In this document: positions 29,454 to 39,478 of the stretch, piece after piece
Layout: each line of letters starts with the position of its first letter
Numbering within the stretch: position 1 is the first letter of the stretch
Source of the DNA: Elusimicrobia bacterium UBA5214
GTDB taxonomy: Bacteria > Elusimicrobiota > UBA5214
Assembly (NCBI GenBank): GCA_002412545.1
Contig: DHVG01000027.1
Span: 39,953-103,952, forward strand
Direction: 5' to 3'
DNA: 64,000 nucleotides
Notes under the pieces: generated by a model
Told to the model about the DNA's origin: nothing
Databases searched by the model: none
The model's input: the letters and a program-made list of their open reading frames with translations, nothing else
Position numbers and translations under genes: made by a program

Positions 29454-30506
29454 CTAAAATTTCATTCCTAAGGAAAAACGATGAGTATAGCCAAATTCGC
29501 CAAAAGAAACTAATGCATAATCAATAACAATTTTTATTGCTTCCTTAGAACCAGTTCCGCCCCACATAGCTTCTTCTTTTGCCCAGTAGGTTGCGAATCC
29601 CAAACCGAGCGTAAGACCAGCATTTTTGCCTAAATCTTTGATTTGTTCATATCCGGCACGTAAATAAAAATTGTCCTTGAAACTGTATTCAATACCGGAA
29701 TGTATTTTTGGTTCATTGTCGGTTGGCAGGTCATAATCTAAAGAGATTAGCGCACTTTTTATATTCGGAATCCGAAAAGCAAAACCAGTTTTCAAATTAG
29801 TCGGAAGTTTGTTTTTCTTTTCGCCGGTTTTCAATTCCGGTCCGACATTTTGCAAACATACACCGAAATTAAGATTTTTTATTGGTGTAAATAAAACACC
29901 AAAATCAGCAGATAAAGTGTTACCTTTATCAGAATCGTATGCTTGAGAAATGAATTTAACCGTTCCTCCTAAAGCAAGGGAAGGATTAATTTTCATACTG
30001 TAGGCAATCGGTAAGGATAGATGATAAGTCTTAATTTCACCTAAAAGTTTACCGGTATCATCTCGTTTTTCAATATCTTTAGCACTGAAATAAGTAATAC
30101 TGGTAGCAAGTGATGATGACTTATTTTTTAAAGGATATACAAAACCAAGATATTGCATATTTATTCCTTCAAACCATTGGAGATAAGTAGCCGAAAATTC
30201 ATTACGGGTAATTTGGGCTAAACCAGCCGGATTCCAGTAGAGAGCATTGAGGTCATCTGCGATAGCGACAAATGCTCCACCCATACCTGATGGACGTGCA
30301 CCTATACCAATCTTGAGAAAAGCAGCGGTAGTAGTTCCTCTATCTTCTGACCCAGCGTAAACGATAGAACAAGAAAAAATTACCACCCAAATGGTCATTC
30401 CGAGTGAAACGAGGAATCTCAAAAATGAGATTCTTCGTCCCGATAAAACATCCGTACTCAGAATGACATTACGCTGTAGACACAATAAATTAAAGATTTT
30501 TTTCAT
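29454..30506 (-). CDS. PorV/UPF0164-like outer-membrane protein, copy 2
   Basis: The 350-aa protein repeats the family signature (AAFLKIGIGARPSGMGGAFV, AIADDLNALYWNPAGLAQI) and ends in a barrel strand, FSLGMKF. The start codon overlaps the stop of the upstream beta-helix gene as ATGA, so translation is coupled and this start is well supported. Residues 13-37 are encoded by a GTCATTCTGAG...GGAATGAC repeat, which places the hydrophobic core (TIWVVIFSCSIVYA) after residue 38. Coupling to a gene with a C-terminal sorting domain supports a role in export of that cargo (inference). Confidence 0.87.
   Translation of the reverse strand: MKKIFNLLCLQRNVILSTDVLSGRRISFLRFLVSLGMTIWVVIFSCSIVYAGSEDRGTTTAAFLKIGIGARPSGMGGAFVAIADDLNALYWNPAGLAQITRNEFSATYLQWFEGINMQYLGFVYPLKNKSSSLATSITYFSAKDIEKRDDTGKLLGEIKTYHLSLPIAYSMKINPSLALGGTVKFISQAYDSDKGNTLSADFGVLFTPIKNLNFGVCLQNVGPELKTGEKKNKLPTNLKTGFAFRIPNIKSALISLDYDLPTDNEPKIHSGIEYSFKDNFYLRAGYEQIKDLGKNAGLTLGLGFATYWAKEEAMWGGTGSKEAIKIVIDYALVSFGEFGYTHRFSLGMKF
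30394..30467. repeat. GTCATTCTGAG/GTCATTCCGAG palindromic element in PorV-like gene 2
   Basis: The 74-bp element is read in frame as residues 13-37 of the PorV-like protein. It exits as Gly-Met-Thr, the same phase as in the giant gene and PorV-like gene 1. Confidence 0.8.
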
Positions 30507-33500
30507 TGGATGATGACTATTTTCTTTATTACTTCGTATTTTTTTGTCCCATCATCAGCAATCATTTTGTAGATATATATTCCGGTCCCAACTGTATTAT
30601 TAGATTCATTTATACAATTCCAAGGGAAAGTCTTATTGGTACCGGTAGTTTCTGATTTTTCTTCTTCCCAGATTAGTTCACCTAAGATACTGTAAACTTT
30701 CAAGGTCACTTTAGCGTTAGAACCTAAACTATAGTTAAATTTTGCTTGCCCCGTTTTCACGGGGTTAGGATAGACATAGACACTTTCTTTAAAAACTTTT
30801 TCTGGGTCCTCCGAGGGAAGTTGTGGTTGGGTAATAGTGATGAAAGTAACCGTATAACTGGTAATTAATACAAGGTTATCACCTCTAACCGTGATTAATT
30901 TTGATTCTGCTGTATTTCCGCAGAAAGTTCCACTTGACTGTCCGATACTATTAGTCAGTCCAGATGGTTGGGTAAGAATATCGTTACTACGGAGGGGTAG
31001 AACATCAATAATTACTGTTTTACTGGAAACAGGATTAGAAAATCTATCCTTAAGCGTAATTAAAATTGTTACGGTGGTTCCAACTGGCAATTGACCGGAT
31101 GGAGAAACAGTAAAAGTGGAAACTGAAACATCAACTCCAGTTACCAGAGTTGAACCCCAATAAAGATTACTATTTACAAGTTTGTCGTTTAAGGAAGGTT
31201 TTGTGTATTCTTGGAAATAGAGTAGAGAATTACTCGCTATAACATTATATATCCCGGTAACATTTATTGTATCAATAACAATATTTTCAAAAGTGTGAGT
31301 AACATTATTCACCGTGATATAAGAAGCATAAGTAGTTCCTGGTTGTAAACTGGTAATACTGATATTTTTTGTATTGTTTAAAGGAGAAGAGTTGAATATT
31401 AATCCATTAGCATTAAGAAAAGTAAAATTTGCGGATTCAATTTTGTTAATTGTCCCCCCGAGATTTAAGCCGTAGTAGAATGAAGTATTTGCTGCAGTTA
31501 GCCGATTAGTAATAATCGTCGGGTTAGTAGAAGTTCCCACTATTTCAAATGAGCTACCAGTCTGATTGGTAAAACTTGCTCCGATATATTTTGGGTCAGA
31601 AAAATCAGAGAATTCTACTGTTTTCTGAACATTTTCATCTTTAGAATTTGCTACAGTAATGAAAACATAATCTTCACCCGGGTTGGGTCCCCCGGCTTGA
31701 TGGGTTAAACGAAAGGTTACCTCACGATTGTCACTGGTATAATTGGGGTTATCCGGGTCTAACCAATTCTTTTGAATTCCGGAAGCACTACCTTGGACTA
31801 ACCAACGGTTCCGCTCCGCATCATAACTTACTAACCAAAGTTCGGTCTTAGTAGTAGAACTGGTAGTAATTGAACTGATTGCTCGTCCTCCCGAATCATC
31901 ATAGCGTAAGTCCGGTATCTGACCACTAATCCAACTTAAGATTGTTTCTTCATAAAGTGATGAACTATAGTTCCATTTTAGTTCGGAAGTGAGCCAGGTT
32001 GGGGGCATTATGAAATTTCCCCAAATGCGGGTAAGACCATTCGTCCGGTTATGTTTCTGACTAATTACCCAACTTTCGGGATGAGTAAATTCTTCTTTTT
32101 CCGGAGTATCGGCAAAATCGGTAGGACTTTGTAATAAGCAGTTTTTTAACCACAATTGTGACTTATATCCTTTGTTTGCTTCACCTTCAATGAGGATATC
32201 ACCTAAAGCGTTATTTCTATACGCTTCTTCCAGAGCCAAATTCTTAATTGAAGAATGTGAAGAAAAACCGGTGCGTGAATTTGCAGAACTGACGTTAGTA
32301 ACGAATACATTATTATCCGAGTTATATCTTACACGCAAACCACCGTTACCATTGTTATAGCAATAATTTTTAGCGAGGTAGTTATAATTAGAACCATATT
32401 CTAAAGCGATACCGTGAACTGGATTTCCATAACACTCATTGTTTAGGATAACATTTTTTTGTGAGCCGTAGAGATAGATACCTTCTTCACCCGAAGTTTG
32501 ATTTTGGTCATATACAAGGTTATCTTTAATTAGATTTTTATCTGAATTTTTTAGGTATATTCCTTTAATTTTGTTTCCGTAGATGTTAGACCCGATAATT
32601 GAATTCATTGATGAACCGAGAGAATAAATCCCGTAGCCAATATTGAGTAGAACTGTACTATTTGTAGAAATAATACATTTGTATAGTTCACTTTTTGTTG
32701 TATTTTCAAACCAAATTCCAGCAAATGCGTTATTATGAATTACTGAACTGGAAATTCCATGGTTATACCATTTATTTAAGCGCGTAGAATTTTTCAAATA
32801 AATACCAACATAACCGTTATGAATGTTACAATTGAATATTTCAAATTTACCACTTGCACTTGTTCCATCCAAATCAGTCACGCAAATTCCATACTCATCA
32901 ATTACTGCTCTACCTAACCCGCTAAATTCGCTATGCAGAAGAGAAGTTGAAGAACCACTTCTCACACGAATGTATGCGTAAGCAGTAGTTCCTACTACCT
33001 GACAGTTGCGTCTCACTGTCGGAGAATCCGGTTTATTTATTCCTCCTGGGTCGGTGGCCCAAATCTTTAATATTCCGTTATTTATTAGAGAACCAGCGAG
33101 GTTCAAGGTTATTGTGCTTGAGTAAACATCATTTTTTAGTTCAGTGGTTCCCTCAGTAGCAATAGAAATATCATCTATGTTTAGGTTAACTATTGATGGA
33201 CCAGAAGTTATCCGCACCGAAAAATTAGCATTAGCATCAACGGTAATTTTCCCTCCAGAACCGGAACCAGTGGCAGTTAAATCTACTTGATTATTGAAAG
33301 AATTAAGCCTAATTAAAAATTCGTTAGGACTACCGATATTGATATTTTTGACATTCAGTTTAAATTGCGAATTAGTTGCGTTAGCAGTAAGAGTAAATTT
33401 TGCTCCCGAGTTTGATAATAATAAATCTCCTGCTGCAAGTGTAAAATAGTCGTTAGAGTTATTAGAAATAATTTCAATTTTTGCCCCTTCACCAAAAGTG

Positions 33501-33802
33501 ATATCGCTACTTACGGTAAGCGTACTGCGAACCACACCTAAAAATTCTATCTTAGCGTATTTTTCTAAAGTAATTGATAAAGCGTTACAGGGAGCAAAAG
33601 TATCAAGATAAATCGTGAATCCTTGGTTAATTGTTACATCATCAGCAGGAGTAGGGATTGTTCCCTCTCGCCAGGTGGAAGTGGAATTCCATATCCCAGA
33701 AGGGACAGTTGTGGAGGTAGAAACAGCATTGGAAAGATTTACAAAAATAAGAAGATAGACAAAAACGAAAAATGATAATTTATAAATTCGCCGAATATTC
33801 AT
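30503..33802 (-). CDS. Secreted right-handed beta-helix protein with C-terminal sorting domain
   Basis: The 1,099-aa protein has a signal peptide (FFVFVYLLIFVNLSNA). An N-terminal beta-solenoid similar to G8-type regions follows (about 30-150; PADDVTINQGFTIYL). A NosD/PbH1-type right-handed beta-helix (about 290-530) is visible as repeated NNxxxGNxxxGIxLxxS rungs. Ig-like domains (about 830-990) precede a T9SS/FlgD-like tail (VYVYPNPVKTGQAKF, LKVYSILGELIWEE, GTGIYIYKM). Beta-helix proteins of this form often bind or cleave polysaccharides, but I see no lyase catalytic set. Promoter TTGACA-17-TAAAAT lies at 33821-33849, without the CRP-like box. Confidence 0.88.
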   Translation of the reverse strand: MNIRRIYKLSFFVFVYLLIFVNLSNAVSTSTTVPSGIWNSTSTWREGTIPTPADDVTINQGFTIYLDTFAPCNALSITLEKYAKIEFLGVVRSTLTVSSDITFGEGAKIEIISNNSNDYFTLAAGDLLLSNSGAKFTLTANATNSQFKLNVKNINIGSPNEFLIRLNSFNNQVDLTATGSGSGGKITVDANANFSVRITSGPSIVNLNIDDISIATEGTTELKNDVYSSTITLNLAGSLINNGILKIWATDPGGINKPDSPTVRRNCQVVGTTAYAYIRVRSGSSTSLLHSEFSGLGRAVIDEYGICVTDLDGTSASGKFEIFNCNIHNGYVGIYLKNSTRLNKWYNHGISSSVIHNNAFAGIWFENTTKSELYKCIISTNSTVLLNIGYGIYSLGSSMNSIIGSNIYGNKIKGIYLKNSDKNLIKDNLVYDQNQTSGEEGIYLYGSQKNVILNNECYGNPVHGIALEYGSNYNYLAKNYCYNNGNGGLRVRYNSDNNVFVTNVSSANSRTGFSSHSSIKNLALEEAYRNNALGDILIEGEANKGYKSQLWLKNCLLQSPTDFADTPEKEEFTHPESWVISQKHNRTNGLTRIWGNFIMPPTWLTSELKWNYSSSLYEETILSWISGQIPDLRYDDSGGRAISSITTSSTTKTELWLVSYDAERNRWLVQGSASGIQKNWLDPDNPNYTSDNREVTFRLTHQAGGPNPGEDYVFITVANSKDENVQKTVEFSDFSDPKYIGASFTNQTGSSFEIVGTSTNPTIITNRLTAANTSFYYGLNLGGTINKIESANFTFLNANGLIFNSSPLNNTKNISITSLQPGTTYASYITVNNVTHTFENIVIDTINVTGIYNVIASNSLLYFQEYTKPSLNDKLVNSNLYWGSTLVTGVDVSVSTFTVSPSGQLPVGTTVTILITLKDRFSNPVSSKTVIIDVLPLRSNDILTQPSGLTNSIGQSSGTFCGNTAESKLITVRGDNLVLITSYTVTFITITQPQLPSEDPEKVFKESVYVYPNPVKTGQAKFNYSLGSNAKVTLKVYSILGELIWEEEKSETTGTNKTFPWNCINESNNTVGTGIYIYKMIADDGTKKYEVIKKIVIIQ

Positions 33803-33820
33803 TGCCTACAATTTTGGCAA

Positions 33821-33849
33821 ATTTTATCAAATAACCTATGAATTGTCAA
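33821..33849 (-). promoter_or_regulatory. Promoter of the beta-helix gene
   Basis: The -35 TTGACA (33844-33849), a 17-bp spacer and the -10 TAAAAT (33821-33826) lie close to the start codon at 33802. Confidence 0.6.
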
Positions 33850-33910
33850 GTTTAAAGGAGGGAAAAAAATATATAGCATTGCACTAAAAAATGTAAACTT
33901 TTAGAGAGCA

Positions 33911-33971
33911 AACCCCGTTAGAAACAGTGTGATTTTGACCCCATCCTAAACTAAAAACTTTCTAACGGGGT
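33911..33971. repeat. CCCCGTTAGAAA inverted-repeat element at the fdhE 3' end
   Basis: The arms ACCCCGTTAGAAA and TTTCTAACGGGGT are perfect. The inner arm encodes the last residues of FdhE (TPLESF) and its stop codon. Other copies are at 16275-16359 and 57562-57646. Confidence 0.75.
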
Positions 33972-34796
33972 AAAAAATAGTGTAGATTTTTCTTTCTGGT
34001 AACCTTTACCGGCAGCGATAAAATCAAGATGGATAGTGCACCAATCTTCAATATCTAAATTTACTGGTTCGGTTAATTTACGACTGTCGACGGTCTTAAT
34101 GTAATGTTTACATTTTTCACAAGTATCAATTCGGTAACTTTCTTCATTCTCAGCGTAGAAATAACTTAATGTCTGGTGGTCGGTATTCCCACAGTAAGGA
34201 CAAGTTAGTCGTTTATAAAGCCACTCGTAACCACAGAAAGAACAATGGAGATATTTTTTTCCTTCTTCACCCTTTATCTCGGCAATGTCTGGTTTCCCGC
34301 CACAAATTGGGCAGTAACCATTTTGCCAGAGTTTCTGGTCAACAGAAGATTTGAATTTTCCGGCAATTGCCCGGGTGAGAGGTTGGAGACTGAGTTTACC
34401 AATAAGGACAGGTAATCTATCCTCTGTGGGAGCGTAGATTTCTTCTTTGTCAAGAAAAATTTTTTTCAGCAGTTCATCTAATTTACCGTCTTGAGTAGAG
34501 TATATTTCTTGGAAGTTTGTATTTTCAATTTTCTCTTTGAAAATTTCTACCAGTTGCCGAAAGAGAACTTTTGCTGGTTCAAAATTTACTTCAATCCTTT
34601 TGCGGTCAAGCAAAGGTAAACCCTGACGCATTTTTTGTTTGATTATTTCTACGGATTCAAGTTCGTAGGAAATATCTTTATTTTCAATTTCTATTTTTTT
34701 CTGTTCTTCAAGAATTTTTAAATAAAGATTTAATAATTCTTTGTATGCTGGTTTCTTCTCAATGACTTTGTTTAAGTGTTCAATATGTGTATTCAT
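33951..34796 (-). CDS. fdhE: Formate dehydrogenase accessory protein FdhE
   Basis: The 281-aa protein has the family's C-terminal rubredoxin-like zinc/iron ribbons: CPICGGKPDIAE, CSFCGYEWLYKRLTCPYCG and CEKCKHYIK. FdhE is needed in the cytoplasm for maturation of respiratory formate dehydrogenases before Tat export. It lies downstream of the alpha-beta-gamma genes but beyond a hairpin terminator (34891-34922), so it may be expressed by read-through or its own promoter. Its natural C-terminus appears to have been replaced by a CCCCGTTAGAAA repeat that supplies TPLESF and the stop. Confidence 0.92.
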   Translation of the reverse strand: MNTHIEHLNKVIEKKPAYKELLNLYLKILEEQKKIEIENKDISYELESVEIIKQKMRQGLPLLDRKRIEVNFEPAKVLFRQLVEIFKEKIENTNFQEIYSTQDGKLDELLKKIFLDKEEIYAPTEDRLPVLIGKLSLQPLTRAIAGKFKSSVDQKLWQNGYCPICGGKPDIAEIKGEEGKKYLHCSFCGYEWLYKRLTCPYCGNTDHQTLSYFYAENEESYRIDTCEKCKHYIKTVDSRKLTEPVNLDIEDWCTIHLDFIAAGKGYQKEKSTLFFTPLESF

Positions 34797-34800
34797 TTTT

Positions 34801-34860
34801 TAATCCAGATTCAAACAGAATGAATTACTCGTTTGCATCCGTTATCATCTGTATGAATCC
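34801..34860. repeat. Short-period word array (CCGTTTGCATCC / CATCTGTATGAATCC)
   Basis: Degenerate ATCCGTT/ATCTGT/AATCC words lie between fdhE and the terminator. They are similar in wording to the arrays at 23250-23282 and 41671-41766. Confidence 0.45.
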
Positions 34861-34890
34861 CGTATCTTTAAGTAAACTTTGTTAAGATTA

Positions 34891-34922
34891 AAAAAGGCGG
34901 TCTTTAGACAGACCGCCTTTTT
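34891..34922 (-). terminator. Intrinsic terminator after the formate dehydrogenase genes
   Basis: A perfect 13-bp stem AAAAAGGCGGTCT / AGACCGCCTTTTT with a 6-nt loop is flanked by A and T runs, so it can work in either direction. It sits between the cytochrome b subunit and fdhE. Confidence 0.85.
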
Positions 34923-34963
34923 ATCAGTTAATCTCTTAGCTTAACGGTAGTTAATTTTACTTC

Positions 34964-35578
34964 TTACCCAATTTGCCAACGACCGTGATGGTGTTTTGCC
35001 CACTCTTCATTTACATTACCTTGGAAGATAGCCCGTAAGGAACCCGGTGCACCAAGAGTACCTAAATAAAGATGAGCAAAGAAGAAAGTTACCGTGCAAA
35101 TTGTCGCTAAGTCATGCAAGATATAAGCAGCGCGAACTGTTTGTTTAGCTAGCCCGAGTGGGTTCATTATTATGAAACCGCTAACAACAAAGAGGATACC
35201 GCCGAGAACCGCTGTCCAGTAGAACATTTTCTGCCCGGCATTGAATTTACCCGCCGGTGGACATCCGGCATATAAACTCTTTATAGGTAAATAACCTCCC
35301 ATACCGCAAGCAATCCATTTACGGTCAAGTGCATCAATAATTCCACAATCTTTGAACCAGACCGCAATAAAAAGTGGCATATTGAAAGTGAATATCCAGG
35401 CAAAAACACGATGTAGATATCTTGCACTATCCACTCCACCAAAAATTGCAGTTAATCCAAATAAACTTTTGTGGAAAAGGGCTAACCCGGTAAGCCCAAG
35501 AATCACAAAACTTATTCCGTGTATCCAGTGGATAAGCCGTTGCCCCACACTTGTTCTTTGAATCATTCTTTCCGCCAT
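34964..35578 (-). CDS. Formate dehydrogenase gamma subunit (membrane cytochrome b)
   Basis: The 204-aa protein has four predicted membrane helices and the cytochrome b556 layout: RLIHWIHGISFVILGLTGLAL near the N-terminus, RYLHRVFAWIFTFN, then ILHDLATICTVTFFFAHLYLG. The histidines in the first and last helices are the expected heme ligands. It anchors the enzyme to the inner membrane and passes electrons from the Fe-S subunit to quinone. It follows the beta subunit after a spacer that carries a CCCTCC...GGAGGG palindrome. FdnI-type subunits are about 210-220 aa, so the length fits. Confidence 0.9.
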   Translation of the reverse strand: MAERMIQRTSVGQRLIHWIHGISFVILGLTGLALFHKSLFGLTAIFGGVDSARYLHRVFAWIFTFNMPLFIAVWFKDCGIIDALDRKWIACGMGGYLPIKSLYAGCPPAGKFNAGQKMFYWTAVLGGILFVVSGFIIMNPLGLAKQTVRAAYILHDLATICTVTFFFAHLYLGTLGAPGSLRAIFQGNVNEEWAKHHHGRWQIG

Positions 35579-35616
35579 TTTTTACCTCCTCTTTTTACTC
35601 CCACTTTTCACCCCCA

Positions 35617-35672
35617 CCTATTTCCTCCCCCCTCCGAGGGGGAGGATTATGGAGAGGGAGAGATATGGGAGA
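35617..35672. repeat. CCTCCCCCCTCCGAGGGGGAGGAT palindromic element
   Basis: This member of the CCCTCTCC...GGAGAGG family lies between the beta and gamma formate dehydrogenase genes. Other members are at 16183-16219, 41351-41403, 49165-49214 and 49283-49359. Confidence 0.6.
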
Positions 35673-35684
35673 TAATCCTCTTTT

Positions 35685-36455
35685 TTAGGAATGTTTTTCT
35701 GCTTCTTTGGTTAATTTTTCTTTCTGTGGCATAAGTAAGAAATGGTAACCTAACCAGGCAAGGATTGAACCGCCACCAAGAATTAAACCGATTGGTTTAA
35801 GAATATCTTTCCAGACAATTAACGATTTTGGCAGTTTCGGTTCTTTCGGTAAAAAGTAAAGTTCCGGGTCATCCACCGGAAGGAGATACATCCAGTGCAG
35901 TCCACCTAATTCTTTCTCACCGTAAAGAAAGCCGGGTCTAGTTTTCGCATAGGCAATTAATGTATCACGGTCCCCATACTGGATTGCTCCACCGACACAT
36001 ATTTTTTGGCAAGCAGGTGGTAAACCATTAGAAGTACGGTCATAACAGAAATTGCATTTGAACGCTTTACCCTTGGTTGCATCCCAGCGCGGGATTTCAA
36101 AGGGACAGTTCATAATGCAATACTTACAACCAGTACATTTATTCTGGTCAAGATAAACCGTGCCGTCCTCCAGTTTGGTTAAGGCACCGGGAACCGGGCA
36201 AGCTTTTACACAGCCGGCATCAGTGCAATGGAAACATTGCACTTTTCTAAATAACCATTTTACCTTACCGCCTTCAGCAACCTCTCTGAATTTTATCTTG
36301 GTAACTGTACTTGCGGAGAGGTCAGGTGGATTTTCGTAAGTTCCGTCAAAGGTTGTTTTTTCCGCTGGCAGTTGATTCCAGGACTTACAGGCAATTTGGC
36401 ACCCACGGCAAGCAATACATTTAGTTACATCAACGAGACATGCTTTTTCGGCCAT
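35685..36455 (-). CDS. fdhB: Formate dehydrogenase beta (4Fe-4S) subunit
   Basis: The 256-aa protein carries four ferredoxin-type cysteine clusters: CIACRGCQIACK, CFHCTDAGCVKACP, CTGCKYCIMNCP and CNFCYDRTSNGLPPACQKIC. A C-terminal membrane helix (PIGLILGGGSILAWLGYHFLL) fixes it to the membrane near the gamma subunit. This is the FdnH/FdoH arrangement, transferring electrons from the molybdenum/tungsten subunit to cytochrome b. It follows the alpha gene directly with no gap. Confidence 0.93.
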   Translation of the reverse strand: MAEKACLVDVTKCIACRGCQIACKSWNQLPAEKTTFDGTYENPPDLSASTVTKIKFREVAEGGKVKWLFRKVQCFHCTDAGCVKACPVPGALTKLEDGTVYLDQNKCTGCKYCIMNCPFEIPRWDATKGKAFKCNFCYDRTSNGLPPACQKICVGGAIQYGDRDTLIAYAKTRPGFLYGEKELGGLHWMYLLPVDDPELYFLPKEPKLPKSLIVWKDILKPIGLILGGGSILAWLGYHFLLMPQKEKLTKEAEKHS

Positions 36456-39400
36456 TTATGCCACCTCCTTTTTAATATCTACGAGAAACGCTTTATATTC
36501 TGGTATCATTGTGTTGGCATCACCGATATGTGGTGTAATTTTGTTGGTTACATCACCCGGTGCAGCAGTTGCCCACCCCCAATGCCAGGGTAAACCGACA
36601 ACTTCTACGGTTTTACCATTAAGTTGATAGGCTTTGAGTCGTGGGGTCACGCAGGCAATTGCTTCTACTTCACCGCGGATGCTGACCACTTTAACTTTAT
36701 CACCGTTCTTGATTCCTTTTGCCTGAGCCAGTTCAACACTCATTTCTACAAAGAGGTTCGGCATCAATTCGGCAAGCCAGGGTAGATTTCTGGTAAGTGT
36801 CCCGGTTTGGTAATGTTCAACTACGCGGTAAGTAGTAGCAATAATCGGATATTCCGGTGAAGCAACCGGAGCTAACTTATCCAGGTCCGCAGCCCAGATT
36901 TTTACTGCCGGGTCGTTCTGTGTCCCGGAGAGTAAATTTTTCACTGGACTTTCGTAAGGTTCGTAATGTTCAGCCATCGGTCCGTCCGCCATTCCGACCG
37001 GGGTAAATAAGCGTGCTTTACCTTCCGGTTGCATAATGTAGGGGTTAGCGGCTGATTTTTCCGGTGGAATCATCTCACCAGTTTTTGCATCTTTCCAACC
37101 GAAATCCGGCACATCACGGGTTTCCCATTTCTTCTCGGTATCATTCCATCTGACTAACCATTTATCTTTATTGTAAGGTTGACCGGCTGGATTGGCGGAA
37201 CAACGGTTGTAGATGATTCGCCGGTTTACCGGCCAGGCAAATGCCCATTCCGAGTTCAAACCGATACCTTCTTTTTCCCGGATACGCCGTTTGAGCAGAT
37301 TCTTGCCGTCTTCCGGATAAATTCCGGAATATATCCAGTTGCCGCACATCGTTGAACCGTCATCGGCGAGTTTGGTGAAGTTGGCGACCGGTTTTCCGTC
37401 GGCAATCGTATAACCGTTAATTTCCTTAACGATTTTATCCTGGTTAGGTTCACCTTTACCGTAATCCCAGTTCAATTTCACGATTGGTTCGGGAAATACT
37501 GCTTTTGCATCTTTCTTATAAAGTGCCCGGATTTCTTCAAAGAGTTCATTCATCATTTCCAGGTCGGATTTTGATTCACCTACCGCCGGGCAAGCTTTCC
37601 AGCGCCATTGTGCCCAGCGGCCGCTATTAGTAATACTACCTTCCTTTTCATAGGAACCGCAGGCCGGCAGAAGGAAAACTTCGGTCTTGATCTCTGCCGG
37701 ATTTACTCCCGGTCTTTTCCAGAAACTTGCGGTTTCAGTTTCAAAAAGGTCAGAAACCACCAGCCAATCCAGATTCCCCAAGGCTTTTACTTCCAGGTTG
37801 CTGTTTGGCCCGGAAACTGCGGGGTTTTCGCCCCAGCAGGAAAGACCTTTAATCTTCCCAGCATACATTGCTTCAAAAAGAGCTATCCAGGAGTAGTTCG
37901 CACTCTTTTTCGGCAGGTAATCGTAACAGAAATTGTTTTCCTTGGTGGCATTTTCTCCCCACCAGGCCTTAAGCAAACTGACGAAAAATTTAGGTTTATT
38001 GACCCAGTACCCGGATTTTGGGGTTTCCTTCGTCAGATAATCACTAAGTATGGGATGTAATACTTTATCCGGCGAAGCCATATATCCCGGAACCAAATGG
38101 AAAAGAAGAGCATAATCGGTTGAACCCTGTACATTAGCTTCACCGCGTTGAGCATTGACTCCACCGCCGGCAATACCCATATTCCCGAGCAGGATTTGCA
38201 GTTCGGAAATTGCTCGGACATTTTGCGAACCGTTACTATGCTGGGTAATACCCATCGCATAGAGGACAGTTCCTGCCTTACCCGGTTTACCGGTAGTAGC
38301 GTAAACCTTGGCAATTTCTAAGAACGATTCCTTAGGCATACCGCAGACCTTACTCACCATATCCGGTGTGTAGCGAGCATAATGTTTTTTAAGGATTTGA
38401 TATACACAATTCGGGTCTTTTAAAGTTTTATCCTGAAGCGGTGTCGTTTTCCCGTCAGGTCCCGGGGGACTCATTTGGTAACCCCAGGTTGCCATATCAT
38501 ATTTTCTTTTTTCTTTGTCGTAACCAGAGAAGATACCATCTTTGAAAGAATATTCTGGTTTGACCAAGAAGGAAACATTACTGTAGTTCATCAGATATTC
38601 TTCATGATAAAGTTTATTCTGGAGCACATAGTTGATTAATCCACCGAGGAAAGCGATATCGGTTCCGGGACGAAGGGGAGCATAGATATTCGCTTTTGAT
38701 GCGGTACGGGTAAACCGTGGGTCAACCACAATTAGTTTACCACCTTTTTCCATTGCTTCGTCAATCCAGGTAGTTGATACCGGATGATTTTCGCAGGTGT
38801 TTGAACCGAGAACAAGGATGACATCAGCATTGCGATAATCAATCCAATGATTGGTCATTGCACCACGACCGAATGAAGGGCCAAGACCGGCCACTGTGGA
38901 AGAATGTCATATCCGTGCCTGATGTTCCAAATAAACGATGCCTAAAGCACGTGACATCTTACTAAGTAAATAATCTTCCTCGTTGTCCAGTGCTGCACCA
39001 CCTAAACTAGCAATTGCTTCGGTGCGGTTAACGGTCACACCATCTTCGGTTGCCTTGAAATTTGCATCGCGGGTTGATTTGATTCTTTTCGCGATTTCTT
39101 TGAGTGCCCAATTCCAATCTTTTTCTGCCCATTCAGTACTGCCCGGGGCACGGTAAAGAACTTTGGTAAGTCGCTTGTCATTATCAACAATTTGATAAAC
39201 ACAAGCACCTTTCGTGCATAGGCGTCCAACATTTATCGGATGATTACTGTCACCTTCAGTGTAAACGATTTTGTCGCCTACGGTATGCACAAGAATACCG
39301 CATCCACCACCACAATAGGGACAGATGGTTGGTGTTTCTTTGGCACCCTTAATCCTTAGTTCTTGAGCATAGACCTTAACCGGACTTAGAAATCTACCGA

Positions 39401-39461
39401 AAGCAATACCTAATCCGGTTGCTCCCGAGACCTTCAAAAACTCTCGTCGGGTAAATTCCAT
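36456..39461 (-). CDS. fdhA: Formate dehydrogenase alpha subunit, selenocysteine-containing
   Basis: This is a single gene of about 1,001 aa with an in-frame TGA at 38907-38909 read as selenocysteine (context ARI-Sec-HSSTVAGLG, matching the active site of FDH-N/H). I chose the ATG at 39461 because AAGGAGGG lies 6 nt upstream and it starts the Tat signal (TRREFLKVSG). The [4Fe-4S] motif CPYCGGGCGILVH...C follows, then the molybdopterin oxidoreductase and dinucleotide-binding domains to the end (LPWHWGWATAAPGDV). A bacterial SECIS-like hairpin follows the TGA. The enzyme is exported as a complex with the Fe-S subunit and oxidises formate to CO2 at the periplasmic face. Standard gene calling would split it into two genes. 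Confidence 0.95.
38876..38909 (-). promoter_or_regulatory. UGA-selenocysteine codon and SECIS-like hairpin of fdhA
   Basis: From the UGA (38909-38907) the RNA runs 14 nt to a GGCC-GGUCUU-GGCC stem-loop. The GGUCU apical loop matches that of the E. coli fdhF SECIS element, at the usual distance. Confidence 0.8.
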
Positions 39462-39478
39462 TCTTTTCCCTCCTTCTT

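Noticed and set aside
38033..38314. Separate gene starting after the fdhA TGA, and overlapping short minus frames
   Set aside because: The TGA is at the selenocysteine position with a SECIS-like hairpin, so there is one fdhA gene. The other frames are shadows.
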